Shown here in pieces: positions 26,430-36,498 of a DNA stretch of 64,000 nt (its first letter is position 1; every line of letters starts with the position of its first letter). The stretch is from Cupriavidus agavae (lineage in GTDB: Bacteria; Pseudomonadota; Gammaproteobacteria; Burkholderiales; Burkholderiaceae), in assembly GCF_004217045.1 (NCBI RefSeq), contig NZ_SGXM01000001.1:1178001-1242000 (forward strand), given 5' to 3'. The position numbers and the translations under genes were made by a program. Below the pieces are notes generated by a model. It was not told the DNA's origin. It saw only the letters and a list, made by a program, of their open reading frames with translations, and made no database searches.

Positions 26430-27794
26430 ATGACAGCCAATTTCTCGTCCCCAAGCCAGATCCGCGCCCAGTTTTCGCGCGCCATGTCCGATATGTATCG
26501 CGCCGAAGTGCCGCAGTACGGCACGCTGATGGCGCTTGTTGCCGACGTCAACGCCGATGTGCTGGCCCGCGTGGGTGCGGCCGCAGCCGGCGCGGCGGGG
26601 CAGGAATCGCGTATCGAGGTGGAGCGCCATGGCGCGATCCGCGTCGGCACGCCCGAGGAACTGGCCACGATCCGCCGGCTTTTCGCCGTGATGGGCATGT
26701 TCCCGGTGGGCTACTACGATCTTTCGGTGGCCGGCGTGCCGGTGCACTCCACCGCGTTCCGCCCGCTCGACGTGGCCGGACTGGCCGAGAACCCGTTCCG
26801 CGTGTTCACGTCGCTGCTGCGGCTGGACCTGATCGAGGACGCCGCCCTGCGCGACGCTGCCGCCGCCGTGCTCGCCACGCGCTCGATCTTCACGCCGGGC
26901 TGCCTCGAACTGATTGCCCGCGCCGAGGCCCAGGGCGGGCTCGATGACGCCGACGCGGCCCGCTTCGTGAGCGAGGCGCTGGAGACGTTCCGCTGGCACG
27001 GAAAATCCACCGTCGATGCCGGGTTGTACTGGAAACTGCGCAAGACGCATCCGCTGATCGCCGACATCGTCTGCTTTCCCGGGCCGCACATCAACCACCT
27101 GACCCCGCGCACGCTCGACATCGACCTGGTACAGGCGCAGATGCCTGCGCGCGGCATCCAGCCGAAGGCCGTGGTGGAAGGCCCGCCCACGCGCCGGTGC
27201 CCGATCCTGCTGCGCCAGACCAGCTTCCTGGCCCTGAGCGAGCCGGTGACCTTCCGCGACGGCGGCGAGGCCGGTACCCACACGGCACGCTTCGGCGAGA
27301 TCGAACAACGCGGCGTGGCGCTGACGCCAAAGGGCCGCCAGCTCTACGACCAGTTGCTGGCCGAGGTGCGCAAGACGATCTCGCCGGCCGGCGATGGGTC
27401 GAACGCCGATGCGTACCGCACGGTGCTCTCGGAGGTGTTCGCCGCCTTCCCGGATACGCACGAGGGCCTGCGCCAGCAGGGGCTGGCCTACTACCGGATC
27501 GTGGTGGGCAACAAGGCAGCGGACGGCAGCGATGTCGAGGCGCTGCTGGCATCGGGCGCACTCGTGGCCCAACCGATCACGTACGAGGATTTCCTGCCGG
27601 TGAGCGCGGCTGGCATCTTCCAGTCGAATCTCGGCGACGAGCGCCGCGATGACCTGGAGGCATCACCGAACCGGGCGGCATTCGAGGCGGCGCTGGGGGC
27701 CGCGGTCAGCGATGAGCTGGCGCTGTATGCGACCGAGCAGGAGGCGTCGCTGAAGGCGGCGTTGAGGACCCTGGGGATCGGCGAAGCCGCTTGA
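26430..27794 (+). CDS. hglS: 2-oxoadipate dioxygenase/decarboxylase-like protein (DUF1338)
   Basis: The 454-aa protein belongs to the DUF1338/YdcJ family. A characterised member, HglS of Pseudomonas putida, converts 2-oxoadipate to 2-hydroxyglutarate in D-lysine breakdown using a non-haem iron. Likely metal ligands are the His of ERHGAIRVG (about residue 67), the His of INHLTPRTLDID, and the Glu of ARFGEIEQRG. Length fits. No other lysine-catabolic gene is nearby, so the physiological link rests on the family. Confidence 0.83.
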   Translation: MTANFSSPSQIRAQFSRAMSDMYRAEVPQYGTLMALVADVNADVLARVGAAAAGAAGQESRIEVERHGAIRVGTPEELATIRRLFAVMGMFPVGYYDLSVAGVPVHSTAFRPLDVAGLAENPFRVFTSLLRLDLIEDAALRDAAAAVLATRSIFTPGCLELIARAEAQGGLDDADAARFVSEALETFRWHGKSTVDAGLYWKLRKTHPLIADIVCFPGPHINHLTPRTLDIDLVQAQMPARGIQPKAVVEGPPTRRCPILLRQTSFLALSEPVTFRDGGEAGTHTARFGEIEQRGVALTPKGRQLYDQLLAEVRKTISPAGDGSNADAYRTVLSEVFAAFPDTHEGLRQQGLAYYRIVVGNKAADGSDVEALLASGALVAQPITYEDFLPVSAAGIFQSNLGDERRDDLEASPNRAAFEAALGAAVSDELALYATEQEASLKAALRTLGIGEAA

Positions 27795-27841
27795 CTCCCC
27801 TCCCGGTTTGCGCCCCTCTCCCGCATGCGGAAGAGGGGAGC
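27795..27841. terminator. Imperfect hairpin between convergent genes
   Basis: A CCCCTCTCCCGC/GCGGAAGAGGGGAG stem-loop lies between hglS and the porin gene. It resembles the hairpins at 18072 and 58614. Confidence 0.55.
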
Positions 27842-27851
27842 GAAGCGAAGA

Positions 27852-28958
27852 TCAGAAGCGGTGCCGCACGCCCACGATGGCGCCGAACTGGTTCTGGCCG
27901 GCGCCAACCTGCTCGCTCGTGGCCGTGAGCGTGGTGGCGCTGCCGTTCAGCGACGGACCGAAGCCGGTCAGGCCCATCGACGAGCCGTTGCGGTTCTGCG
28001 CGTACGAGGCGATGGCATACACGTCGGTGCGCTTGGACAGCGCGTACGAGCTGGACAGCACGAAGCTGTACGGATCGCCGCTGCTGTTGCGCACATCGGT
28101 GTAGTAGGCCGCCCCCGTGACCGAGATGGCCGGGGTGACCTGGTAGCTGGCCCCCACCCAGTACAGGTTGGTGCGCAGCGAACTGGTGGCGAAGTCGCCG
28201 TAGTACCAGCGATAACCGGCGAACGCACGGCCACGGCCAACGTTGTAGCTGGCGCCGATGCTGGCGCGGCGCTCGCGGTTGTCGTCGGTGGCGATCGTGC
28301 TGCCGCGCACCTCGTCATACACCACGCGCGCCGACAACGGTCCGGACTCGTAGCCGCCGGCCACCGACCAGTTGCGGCCAGCCTTGTAGTCGCCCGGCAC
28401 TTCGCCGCCAGCGCTGCTGTCGTAGCCCGTGCTGTACAGCAGGCCGTAGTAGAAGGCGCCGGTCTTGCCCGTGAACTTCAGCGAGTTGTCCGCCCGGCCC
28501 GACATCCACTTGTCGTGCATCAGCACCGAGTAGCGCGTGGCGATGGCCATCGGATCATAGGCCAGCGAGAAATCGTACAGCACGCTCTGGTGGCGGCCCA
28601 GCGACACGGTGCCGTACTGGTTCTGCAGGCCAACGAACGCCTGCCGGCCGAACAGGCGGCCGCCCTGGTTCAGGCCGCCGGTATCGAGATCGAAGCCGCT
28701 TTCCAGCGTGAAGACCGCCTTCAGGCCACGGCCCAGATCCTCCGAACCACGCAGGCCCCAGCGCGAGGTCGACATGTTGCCGGCCGACATCCGCACGATG
28801 TTGTTGCTGCCACCGGTGGCAGTGTTCGGGGCGTGGGTCAGGAACTCCACACCGGCATCCACCACGCCATAGAGCGTGATGCTGGTCTGGGCCTGCGCCA
28901 CGGCGGGCAGGGCAGGCAGGACGGCCATGGCGGCCAGGCAGGCAATTCGGGTCTTCAT
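27852..28958 (-). CDS. Gram-negative general porin
   Basis: The 368-aa product is a trimeric 16-strand porin of the betaproteobacterial Porin_4 type. It has a signal peptide ending AVAQA, then the typical first strand QTSITLYGVVDAGVEF. SRWGLRGSEDLGRGLKAVFTLE is a family hallmark, and it ends in the beta signal VGVRHRF. It passes small solutes through the outer membrane. It is divergent from vgrG; the ATG at 28958 starts the signal peptide. Confidence 0.93.
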   Translation of the reverse strand: MKTRIACLAAMAVLPALPAVAQAQTSITLYGVVDAGVEFLTHAPNTATGGSNNIVRMSAGNMSTSRWGLRGSEDLGRGLKAVFTLESGFDLDTGGLNQGGRLFGRQAFVGLQNQYGTVSLGRHQSVLYDFSLAYDPMAIATRYSVLMHDKWMSGRADNSLKFTGKTGAFYYGLLYSTGYDSSAGGEVPGDYKAGRNWSVAGGYESGPLSARVVYDEVRGSTIATDDNRERRASIGASYNVGRGRAFAGYRWYYGDFATSSLRTNLYWVGASYQVTPAISVTGAAYYTDVRNSSGDPYSFVLSSSYALSKRTDVYAIASYAQNRNGSSMGLTGFGPSLNGSATTLTATSEQVGAGQNQFGAIVGVRHRF

Positions 28959-29198
28959 GCTTTTCCTTATCGTGAGACACGCGCACGCCTCCCTTGGGCT
29001 CAGGGGCTGTGCGGCGGTCTGAAATGTAACGATTGGTGTCGAAGCAAAGAAGAGCGGATCGACTGACAGTCTGTTTCGGGCTCTAGACAATCCGCGCCCT
29101 AAAAAATCGGCATCCGCACACCGATCTCGCCGCAATACGATTTCGCTGAAGCGAGCGGCTTTCCACAATGCTTCCCAACGTAGTCACGGGAGCGTGGG

Positions 29199-31637
29199 AT
29201 GCGGGATTGCAAGGGATCGTATTTTCTCCAGGTGCCGAGTGCACGGGAGGCTGTGGCGCTGTCAGTGGTCGGCTTCGAGGCAGTCGAAAGGCTGGGCGAA
29301 CTGTATCGGGTCGTGATCGAACTGACTCACCCGGCGCGGCTGGACCGCACGGATTTTCTCAACCGGCCGGCCGTATTCGTGCTCGACCCGGAAAGTGAGG
29401 GCGAGGAAGGCAACGGGACCGGCCCGCGCCGGTTCGGTGGCTGGATCTCCGCCTTCTCCCATATCAGCCGGTGCCGTGATCTCCACGGCTACCGCATCAC
29501 CATCGAGCCCGAGGCGGCGCGGCTGCGGCTGACATCACGCAGCCGCGTCTACCAGCACAAGACGGCGCCGCAGATCATCGAAGCCATCCTGCGGGCGCAC
29601 GGTCTCCTGGGCCACCAGTTCGCGTTCCGTCTGTGCCGGGAGTATCCCGAACACCGATTCCGCCTGCAGTATCGACAATCCGACTGGGATTACGTGCGCC
29701 TGCTGATGGAGCAGGAGGGCCTCTACTGCTACTTCGAATGGGGAGAGTTTGGCGAGCGCATGGTGTTCGGCGATGACATCGACCACTATCTGTACAAGCC
29801 AGCGCTGGACGTGCCGTGTCGGCCAACGGCCGGGCTGGAATCTGGCGCCGAGGCCGTGTTCCGGGTCGAGACCCACGCGCGTACGGTGCCGGCTTCGGTG
29901 CGGACCGCCGACTACAATCCGGGCGCCGCCTGGGAGCGCGTCGAAGGCACTGCGAACGTGGCGCGCAAGGACCGAACGACCTACGGCGAGCCGTATGTGT
30001 TCGGCACACACCATTCGGACCAGGCCGGCGCGCGCTGGGAAGCGCAATTGCGGCACGAGGCCGCGCTGGCAGGACAGGTGGTCCATGAAGGCGAGAGCAA
30101 CGTCCTGGCGCTGCGGCCAGGGCGCGTTTTTCGTATGGATACGATGCTGCCCGATTCGCCAGACGGGCAGGTCGTCACCGAGGTCACACATTCCGGCGCC
30201 CGGGACCGTGCCTATCGCAATCGATTCCGGGCCATCCCGTGCGACCGGCGCTTCCGGCTGCCCGTCGACGAGACCCGCTGGCCGCGCATTGGCGGCACGC
30301 TGAGTGGGCGGGTCACGTCTCCCGGCCAGTACAAGTACGCCTATCTGACCCAGGATGGCCACTATGTCGTCCGCTTCGACCTCGATTTCGACGACTGGCC
30401 CGGCGGCGCCGAGAGCGTGCCGCTGCGTCTGGCCAAGCCGTTCGCCGGCGCCCGGCAGACCGGGTTCCACTTTCCGCTGATCGACGGCGCCGAGGTTGCC
30501 ATTGCGTTCCATGATGGCAATCCGAACCGCCCATACATCGCGCACGCCCTGCACAACAGCCAGCACGAGGATCTGATCACGAGCCGGGATCGTTGGCTAT
30601 CGCGCAACGTGATCCGTACCCAGAGCAACAACAAGCTGCGCTTCGAGGATTGGGAAGGGCAGCACGGCGTCAAGCTCGCCAGCGGGCATGGCAGCAAGTC
30701 GCAGTTGAACCTCGGCTACCTGGTCGACCGGGCGCGCAAGTGCCGCGGCGAGGGATTCGAGCTGCGGACGTCGGCATGGGGCGTGCTGCGCGCGGGCAAG
30801 GGTCTGTTCGTTGCCGCGGATGACCAGCCTCGGGCGGGCGGATCACAGCTCGACATGGAGCGGGCGCTGGCGCAACTGCGCCAGGCGCAGCAGATGGTGG
30901 AATCGCTGGGCGAGGCCGCGAGGGCGGCCGGGGCCATCGCGGCCGATCACAAGCGGCAGCGCGCGTTGCTGGAAGAGACGCTGGAAGAGCTGAAGCGGGC
31001 CGGGCTGCTGGCCTCGGCGCCGGCCGGCATGGCCCTGGCATCCGGTACGGACCTTCAGCTCAGCGCAGCCGAGAACCTGATCGGCACCGCCGGCGGCCAT
31101 GCCGACGTCAGCGTGCTCAAGCGCCTGACCGTCGCGGCGGGCCAGCGTATCTCGCTGTTTGTCCAGAAACTCGGCATGAAGCTGGTAGCAGCCAGCGGCA
31201 AGGTCGAGATCGAGGCCCAAAGCGACGAGATGCGCCTGCTCGCAGATCGGAATCTGACGATCTCCAGTGCTGCCGCGCGTACGGTCATCGACGCCAAGGA
31301 AGAAATCATCCTGAAGTGCGGCGGTTCCTACCTCCGTATCTCGGCGACGGGCATCGAGGATGGCACGCGCGGCGAACGCACGATGCGGTCGGCCGGGATC
31401 TACCGCGGGGGACCCACGAGCCTGGCGCAGGAAATGAACCAGTGGAAGCACGCCAGCTTCGACGAGGACTTCGTCCTGCGCAATGCGTTCGACGAAACGC
31501 CCATCGCGAACCGCAAATTCAAGATTCTACGATCGGACGGCAGCGTCATCCATGGCATGACCGACGCCGAGGGCCGCACCGGCCTGCAGAAGAGCTTGTT
31601 CGTGGAAGGCGTGCAACTGGAGATCGATCCCGAATGA
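29199..31637 (+). CDS. vgrG: Type VI secretion spike protein VgrG
   Basis: VgrG trimers cap the Hcp tube and carry effectors into target cells. The 812-aa protein has the gp27-like base (residues ~1-350), a gp5-like OB-fold (~390-480; PLIDGAEVAIAFHDGNPNRPYIAHALHN is characteristic) and a DUF2345-type needle with coiled-coil and beta-helix regions (~500-740). The C-terminal extension (~755-812; NAFDETPIANRKFKILRSDG) looks like a transthyretin-like domain and may bind the effector encoded next. GGGAG precedes the ATG. No other T6SS structural gene is in the window, so this is an orphan vgrG island. Confidence 0.93.
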   Translation: MRDCKGSYFLQVPSAREAVALSVVGFEAVERLGELYRVVIELTHPARLDRTDFLNRPAVFVLDPESEGEEGNGTGPRRFGGWISAFSHISRCRDLHGYRITIEPEAARLRLTSRSRVYQHKTAPQIIEAILRAHGLLGHQFAFRLCREYPEHRFRLQYRQSDWDYVRLLMEQEGLYCYFEWGEFGERMVFGDDIDHYLYKPALDVPCRPTAGLESGAEAVFRVETHARTVPASVRTADYNPGAAWERVEGTANVARKDRTTYGEPYVFGTHHSDQAGARWEAQLRHEAALAGQVVHEGESNVLALRPGRVFRMDTMLPDSPDGQVVTEVTHSGARDRAYRNRFRAIPCDRRFRLPVDETRWPRIGGTLSGRVTSPGQYKYAYLTQDGHYVVRFDLDFDDWPGGAESVPLRLAKPFAGARQTGFHFPLIDGAEVAIAFHDGNPNRPYIAHALHNSQHEDLITSRDRWLSRNVIRTQSNNKLRFEDWEGQHGVKLASGHGSKSQLNLGYLVDRARKCRGEGFELRTSAWGVLRAGKGLFVAADDQPRAGGSQLDMERALAQLRQAQQMVESLGEAARAAGAIAADHKRQRALLEETLEELKRAGLLASAPAGMALASGTDLQLSAAENLIGTAGGHADVSVLKRLTVAAGQRISLFVQKLGMKLVAASGKVEIEAQSDEMRLLADRNLTISSAAARTVIDAKEEIILKCGGSYLRISATGIEDGTRGERTMRSAGIYRGGPTSLAQEMNQWKHASFDEDFVLRNAFDETPIANRKFKILRSDGSVIHGMTDAEGRTGLQKSLFVEGVQLEIDPE

Positions 31638-31673
31638 ACTTGCTCGCATTCCCCTTCAACGCTGGAGATTCCC

Positions 31674-33281
31674 ATGGGTCTTGAACGCATCATCCCTCCT
31701 CGGATCGGTCCGGACGGCCGTGTTTCGTACTATTCCACCACCTCACCGCCGGACGACAGTTGCGCGGTCTGCTACGTGATGCCCGACCACATCGTGCCGG
31801 TGGTTTTTGTCCCGGGGATCATGGGGTCGAACTTGATGGATGAAAACGGCGAGGCAGTCTGGCTGGTGGACAGTACGTGGACAGTTGCGTCCGAGTGGGG
31901 TGGAGCATTACCCGAGAAACGCAGGCGTTTGCTGGACCCGGCGAAGACTTTCGTCTACCGCGAAGGAATACTCCCCACGGGTACTGCCCTTTCTGACGAG
32001 GAACTGCGCCGCCGGGGATGGGGCGAGGTCGGCGCCATGAGTTATGGCGATTTTCTGCCTTGGCTCGAACAGCACCTGAATGATTATCTGGCGAAGGATG
32101 GCTACGGCCGGAAGGGCCTGCGGGCCGGGTTGATCCGACATGTCCTGAAGCCGGACCTGCCATTGCTGAAGTACGAGGAAGTGGCGGCCTCCTACCACTT
32201 TCGGTTCCCCGTTCACGCGGTCGGATACAACTGGCTGCAGCCCAACCAGGATTCGGCGAAACGGCTGAAAGAGAGAGTCGCCGAATTCATCGAGTATTAC
32301 CGGAAGCGGCAGTTTCGTTGCGACAAGGTCATTCTCGTGACCCATTCGATGGGGGGATTGGTGGCGCGCTATTTCACCGAAGAGGATGAAGGCGCGGACG
32401 ATGTCCTGGGTGTCGTGCACGGCGTAATGCCGGCCACGGGCGCCGCAGCGGCTTACCGACGCGTCAAGGCGGGCACGGAAGGCGCGGCGGGGTGGGTGCT
32501 GGGAGCCAATGCGGCGGAAGTCACGGCGGTATTTGCCACCGCGCCAGGTGCGCTGCAGTTATTGCCGGGCAAAGACTATGGCACGGGATGGCTGAAGGTC
32601 CGTGATTTCGACCGGGTAGTCAGCCTTCCGGTTCAGGACCCCTACGACGAGATATATCTCCAGCGCGGCAAGTGGTGGGGTCTCATCAACGACCGCTTTC
32701 TGAATCCACTAGATGTGCACAGGACTCAGATTGAGAGTGATTGGCTCGTCTTCAACGAAACCGTCAACGAGTTAGTGAAACCGTTCCATTCGAAGATAAG
32801 CCGAAAGTATCACCGCAATACCTATGCCTTCTATGGCGACGACGCCGATACGAAGACGTGGGGCGATGTGGTGTGGAAACGGGCAATTGGCCGCGATGTC
32901 GGCGCTCGGCCTCCGAAGCTTGTCCCATACATCCACGATCTTCTGGGGGGCCAGATTCAATGGGACCACGGTTATGGCCGTCTTGGCGTCTCCATCGAGC
33001 GAGGAGCACCCGGAGACAGTGCGTACTTCGTGCTTCGGGAGGCCACAGAATCAGGAGATGGCACCGTGCCTGCGCGTTCTGGCAAGGCGCCCGTTGGATG
33101 CCCCGGGGTTCGGTACTGCGTGCCATTCAAGGATTTTGGACACGAGGCGGCTTTCAAGAATGACGCCCGACCTGGAATTACGAACTGGGCACGAAACGAC
33201 GAACGCCGGTTGTTCACACTCTGGTCCATTACCCGGATCGCCAGCGAATATCAAACCTCCGCCAGCAGGAGCCCGCGATGA
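31674..33281 (+). CDS. Type VI lipase effector, LCAT-like alpha/beta hydrolase
   Basis: The 535-aa product resembles LCAT/PGAP1-type lipases. It has an oxyanion-type PVVFVPGIMGSNL (residues 42-54), the nucleophile Ser225 in THSMGG, Asp462 in SGDGTVP and His490 in DFGHEAAF as the likely triad. No signal peptide is present, consistent with loading on VgrG. The downstream gene is a Tli4-like lipoprotein, which makes this a Tle-type phospholipase effector that attacks rival membranes. The codon use is more AT-rich than that of flanking housekeeping genes, suggesting transfer. The exact Tle class is uncertain. Confidence 0.85.
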   Translation: MGLERIIPPRIGPDGRVSYYSTTSPPDDSCAVCYVMPDHIVPVVFVPGIMGSNLMDENGEAVWLVDSTWTVASEWGGALPEKRRRLLDPAKTFVYREGILPTGTALSDEELRRRGWGEVGAMSYGDFLPWLEQHLNDYLAKDGYGRKGLRAGLIRHVLKPDLPLLKYEEVAASYHFRFPVHAVGYNWLQPNQDSAKRLKERVAEFIEYYRKRQFRCDKVILVTHSMGGLVARYFTEEDEGADDVLGVVHGVMPATGAAAAYRRVKAGTEGAAGWVLGANAAEVTAVFATAPGALQLLPGKDYGTGWLKVRDFDRVVSLPVQDPYDEIYLQRGKWWGLINDRFLNPLDVHRTQIESDWLVFNETVNELVKPFHSKISRKYHRNTYAFYGDDADTKTWGDVVWKRAIGRDVGARPPKLVPYIHDLLGGQIQWDHGYGRLGVSIERGAPGDSAYFVLREATESGDGTVPARSGKAPVGCPGVRYCVPFKDFGHEAAFKNDARPGITNWARNDERRLFTLWSITRIASEYQTSASRSPR

Positions 33282-34360
33282 ACCCCTGTCTTCACGCCGG
33301 CTTCACGGCACTCCTTGCGCTGGCCCTGACGGCCTGCAATGGGCAACGGCCACTTACCCCGCAGGAGAAGGACACCTTGAATCACCTTACCGAGAATCTG
33401 GTCACACGCTGCGTGGGTCGTTATCTGATCGACGTGCCAGCCGACTCCCATATGTTCCAGTCTACGAACGTCGAGAAAGTCATGGTTGAAGCGCAAGCGA
33501 TGACCCACGAGCGATATCTGAGGGAAATGCAGGCGCGACACGAGGAACTGATGGCTACGAAAAACGATTCTGGCTATCAGTATTTGTACAACGATGGGGT
33601 AATCGAAGGGATGCCCGATTCCCGGTATTTCATCGCTCTCCGATCACCCGGTGCGTTGACCGACGCGGGCCGGATGATTGAAGCCTACCGATGGGATCGC
33701 GGATATCGAATCAAAATGATGCTGGAGGCCTATTCAGCGAAGGACTCGACCTATTTCAAGGACGACCCTTCGGTGAGGGACAACCCGGGAATGACCAATA
33801 TCAGCGAGCGCCTGGCCAAAATCGTGTCGTTCCTTTCCAGAACCCAAGGCCGCCCCGACACCGAAATCCCCACCGAACCCGGCATGTGCTTTCCGGGCGG
33901 ATTTATCGCTGGCCACGCTTCAGAGAAAGAGAATCTCCGCGCGCATTTCGTCCTGGATACGCATCGGGACGTCAGTTTCGATCTCGATACCGACACGGAT
34001 ATTCGGGGTACGACCACGCTCTTGCAGCGCGGCGACGAAATCCGCCGTGTCCTTCGCCACAAGAAGGACGGCCGTACCCTTCGCAACGGGCGCGTCCAAC
34101 TGACCGATCTGGCCGCCGAGGAGTGGCTGATGGCGGGCGAGACTCACGCAGGGGTCGCTGCGTTCCACTTCCAACTGGAAGCAAATTCGCTTGTCGGCAG
34201 TCCCAAGTCGCCATTCCTCCAACTGGAACTCGATGTGGGTACGTCGAACCGTCTGCTCAAGAGCTACCGGGAACCCGCCGGCTCCCTCACCGAAGCCGAA
34301 TCCGTCGGTCTTTGGGACGCAGTCAGCCGAACCCTGCGTCCCCGGCCCAACGCCTTTTAA
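33278..34360 (+). CDS. Tli4-like immunity lipoprotein
   Basis: The 360-aa product has a lipoprotein signal ending LALTAC (Cys20) and two domains similar to Tli4, the periplasmic immunity proteins of Tle4-type phospholipase effectors. The stop codon of the effector overlaps its start (ATGA), giving coupled synthesis. It should bind the effector in the periplasm and prevent self-killing. It is convergent with the acyl-CoA synthetase gene, 14 bases away. Confidence 0.82.
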   Translation: MNPCLHAGFTALLALALTACNGQRPLTPQEKDTLNHLTENLVTRCVGRYLIDVPADSHMFQSTNVEKVMVEAQAMTHERYLREMQARHEELMATKNDSGYQYLYNDGVIEGMPDSRYFIALRSPGALTDAGRMIEAYRWDRGYRIKMMLEAYSAKDSTYFKDDPSVRDNPGMTNISERLAKIVSFLSRTQGRPDTEIPTEPGMCFPGGFIAGHASEKENLRAHFVLDTHRDVSFDLDTDTDIRGTTTLLQRGDEIRRVLRHKKDGRTLRNGRVQLTDLAAEEWLMAGETHAGVAAFHFQLEANSLVGSPKSPFLQLELDVGTSNRLLKSYREPAGSLTEAESVGLWDAVSRTLRPRPNAF

Positions 34361-34374
34361 GGAATCTACGATTC

Positions 34375-36462
34375 TCAGCAGCCGCCCCCGACCTCCATCA
34401 ACCCGTCCACAACCACCGCCCCCTCGGCATTCAGCATCACGGGATTCAGGTCCACCGAGCGGATTTCACCGCCGGCGCGGTGTACCAGATCGCCGACCTT
34501 CGCCGCCAGCTTGCAGAGCGCAGCGACGTCGAGCGCCGGTTCGCCGCGCACGCCGTCGAGCAGCGGGGCCATGCGCAGGCGGCGGACCGCGCGTTCGATG
34601 GCGGCAGGGCTGGCGGGGGCCAGCAGCACCGTGGTGTCCTTGACGGTTTCCACGTACTTGCCGCCGTCACCGACCAGCAGGACGGCCCCGAAAACCGGGT
34701 CCCAATGCGCGCCGACCATGCATTCGCGCTGGCCGCGCGTCATGCGCGCGACGATCACGCCTTCGCAGGGCGCCTGCATGGCGTCGAGCGTGCGGGTCTG
34801 GCTGGTATAGGCGTCGACAATTGCATCACGCGTGTTGCAGTTCAGCGCGACGAGCCCATGTTCGCTCTTGTGCGGCACGGCCGGCGAGCTGGCCTTCACC
34901 GCCACGGGGGCGCCGATCCGCTGCCAGGCGGCCACGGCCTCGTCAGCGCTCCGGCACAGGTAGTGTTCCACCACCGGCACGCCGGCTTCGGCCAGCCGCG
35001 CCAGGCTGGCGGCCTCGCTGAGCGTGTGCGGGGCCGATGCCAATGACACCTGTCCGATCACCGGCATCACCGTTTCGCCAGAAACATCACGTAGCAACTG
35101 CCGGTGCGCCGTCAACTGGTGGAACGCGGCAAGTGCGTCGGCGGCATGGAAGAACGTGGGCACGTTGGCGTTGCGGAACACGCTGGCCACCGATTCCTGC
35201 CATGCGGCCACGGCGATGGGCTTGCCGGCGGTGTCGGCGAACCGGGCCGCGTCGCGGGCAAAGCGTTCGACGTCGTAGCCCATGCCGGCCACGGGAATGT
35301 CGAGCAGCACCATGTCAGCCTGCGGATCGTCGCCCACCACGGGCAGCACGTCGCCGAACAGGCCGCTGTTGGTCAGCAGCGCCGCCGTGACATCCACCGG
35401 GTTGCCGGTCGCGGCGAAGCCGGGCAGCTTCTGGCCGAGCGCGGCCTGCGTGGCGTCGGAGAGCGGCGCCATGGTGATGCCGAGCGTGTCGGCGGTATCG
35501 GTGGCCATCACGCAGCTTGCACCCGAATTGCTGACCACCACGAGCCGGCGGCCGGCGGGCTCCCAGCCGCGCAGGTAGAGCGGCGCGCAACGCGCCAGCG
35601 CGTGGGCGTCGTCAACCCGCCAGATGCCGTGGCGTGCCAGAAATGCGTCGACCGCGCGGTCTTCGTTGGCCATGGCACCGGTGTGCGACGCCGCCGCGCG
35701 CGCGCCGGCCTGCGAGCGCCCGGATTTGACCGCCACCACGGGAATGCCGCGCGCACGGGCCACGGCGGCGGCTTCGGCCAGCACGTCAGGGTCGGTCAGC
35801 GTTTCGAGGTAGAGCAGCAGCAGCCGGATGTCGGGGTCATGGGCCACGGCCAGCGCCAGTTCGCTGACGGTCACGTCGGCCTGGTTGCCGGTGGCATGCA
35901 CGTGCCGCACGCCAATGCCCTGGTTGCGCAGCAGCCCGTAGACCAGCGCCGCCGTGCCGCCGCTCTGGCTGACCACGGCAACCGGGCCGTCCTTGGGCGG
36001 GATCTCGATGAACATGGTCGAAAAACTGGCGATTGCGCCATTGCCGAAGTTGGCCAGCCCCTGGCTGTTCGGCCCGACGATGCGCAGCCCGGCATCACGG
36101 GCAATGCGCACCATCTCGTCTTGCTGGCGCTTGCCTTCCTCGCCGGCCTCGCCAAAGCCCGAGGCGATCACGATGGCTGCACCGACCCCCAGCCGTGCGC
36201 AATCAGAGACGGCCTGCACCGCCGAATCGCCGCCAACCACGATGATCGCCAGTTCCGGGGTCTCGGGCAGGGCGTCGAGCGAGGGGTAGGACCGCAGCCC
36301 CTGCAACGTCTCGCGTTGCGGATTGACCGGGTAGATCGTGCCGGCGTAGCCCATCTGCTGCATGTAGTAAATCGGCCGGCCGCCAATCTTGTGGATGTTG
36401 TCGGAGGCACCGATGACGGCGACGGAACGGGGCGAGAGCAGGGCGGAGAGGGTGTCGGGCAT
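34375..36462 (-). CDS. NDP-forming acyl-CoA synthetase
   Basis: The 695-aa single-chain enzyme combines an N-terminal CoA-binding domain (residues ~1-140; RSVAVIGASDNIHKIGGRPI), a succinyl-CoA-ligase-like domain (~150-440), and a C-terminal ATP-grasp domain (~470-695; APVAVKASSPAVPHKSEHGLV). This is the acetate/acyl-CoA ligase (ADP-forming) type. In this operon it should activate or release an acyl-CoA made by the thiolase-fold enzyme. A perfect AT-rich palindrome lies just upstream in the gap to the DUF35 gene. Confidence 0.9.
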   Translation of the reverse strand: MPDTLSALLSPRSVAVIGASDNIHKIGGRPIYYMQQMGYAGTIYPVNPQRETLQGLRSYPSLDALPETPELAIIVVGGDSAVQAVSDCARLGVGAAIVIASGFGEAGEEGKRQQDEMVRIARDAGLRIVGPNSQGLANFGNGAIASFSTMFIEIPPKDGPVAVVSQSGGTAALVYGLLRNQGIGVRHVHATGNQADVTVSELALAVAHDPDIRLLLLYLETLTDPDVLAEAAAVARARGIPVVAVKSGRSQAGARAAASHTGAMANEDRAVDAFLARHGIWRVDDAHALARCAPLYLRGWEPAGRRLVVVSNSGASCVMATDTADTLGITMAPLSDATQAALGQKLPGFAATGNPVDVTAALLTNSGLFGDVLPVVGDDPQADMVLLDIPVAGMGYDVERFARDAARFADTAGKPIAVAAWQESVASVFRNANVPTFFHAADALAAFHQLTAHRQLLRDVSGETVMPVIGQVSLASAPHTLSEAASLARLAEAGVPVVEHYLCRSADEAVAAWQRIGAPVAVKASSPAVPHKSEHGLVALNCNTRDAIVDAYTSQTRTLDAMQAPCEGVIVARMTRGQRECMVGAHWDPVFGAVLLVGDGGKYVETVKDTTVLLAPASPAAIERAVRRLRMAPLLDGVRGEPALDVAALCKLAAKVGDLVHRAGGEIRSVDLNPVMLNAEGAVVVDGLMEVGGGC

Positions 36463-36471
36463 CTTGTCGTA

Positions 36472-36485
36472 TATCTATATAGATA
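36472..36485. promoter_or_regulatory. Perfect palindrome TATCTATATAGATA in the operon
   Basis: A 14-bp perfect palindrome lies in the 36-base gap between the DUF35 gene and the acyl-CoA synthetase gene, in otherwise GC-rich DNA, 10 bases before the synthetase start. It could be an internal operator or part of a secondary promoter. Confidence 0.5.
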
Positions 36486-36498
36486 GGGGCGGGAGGAA

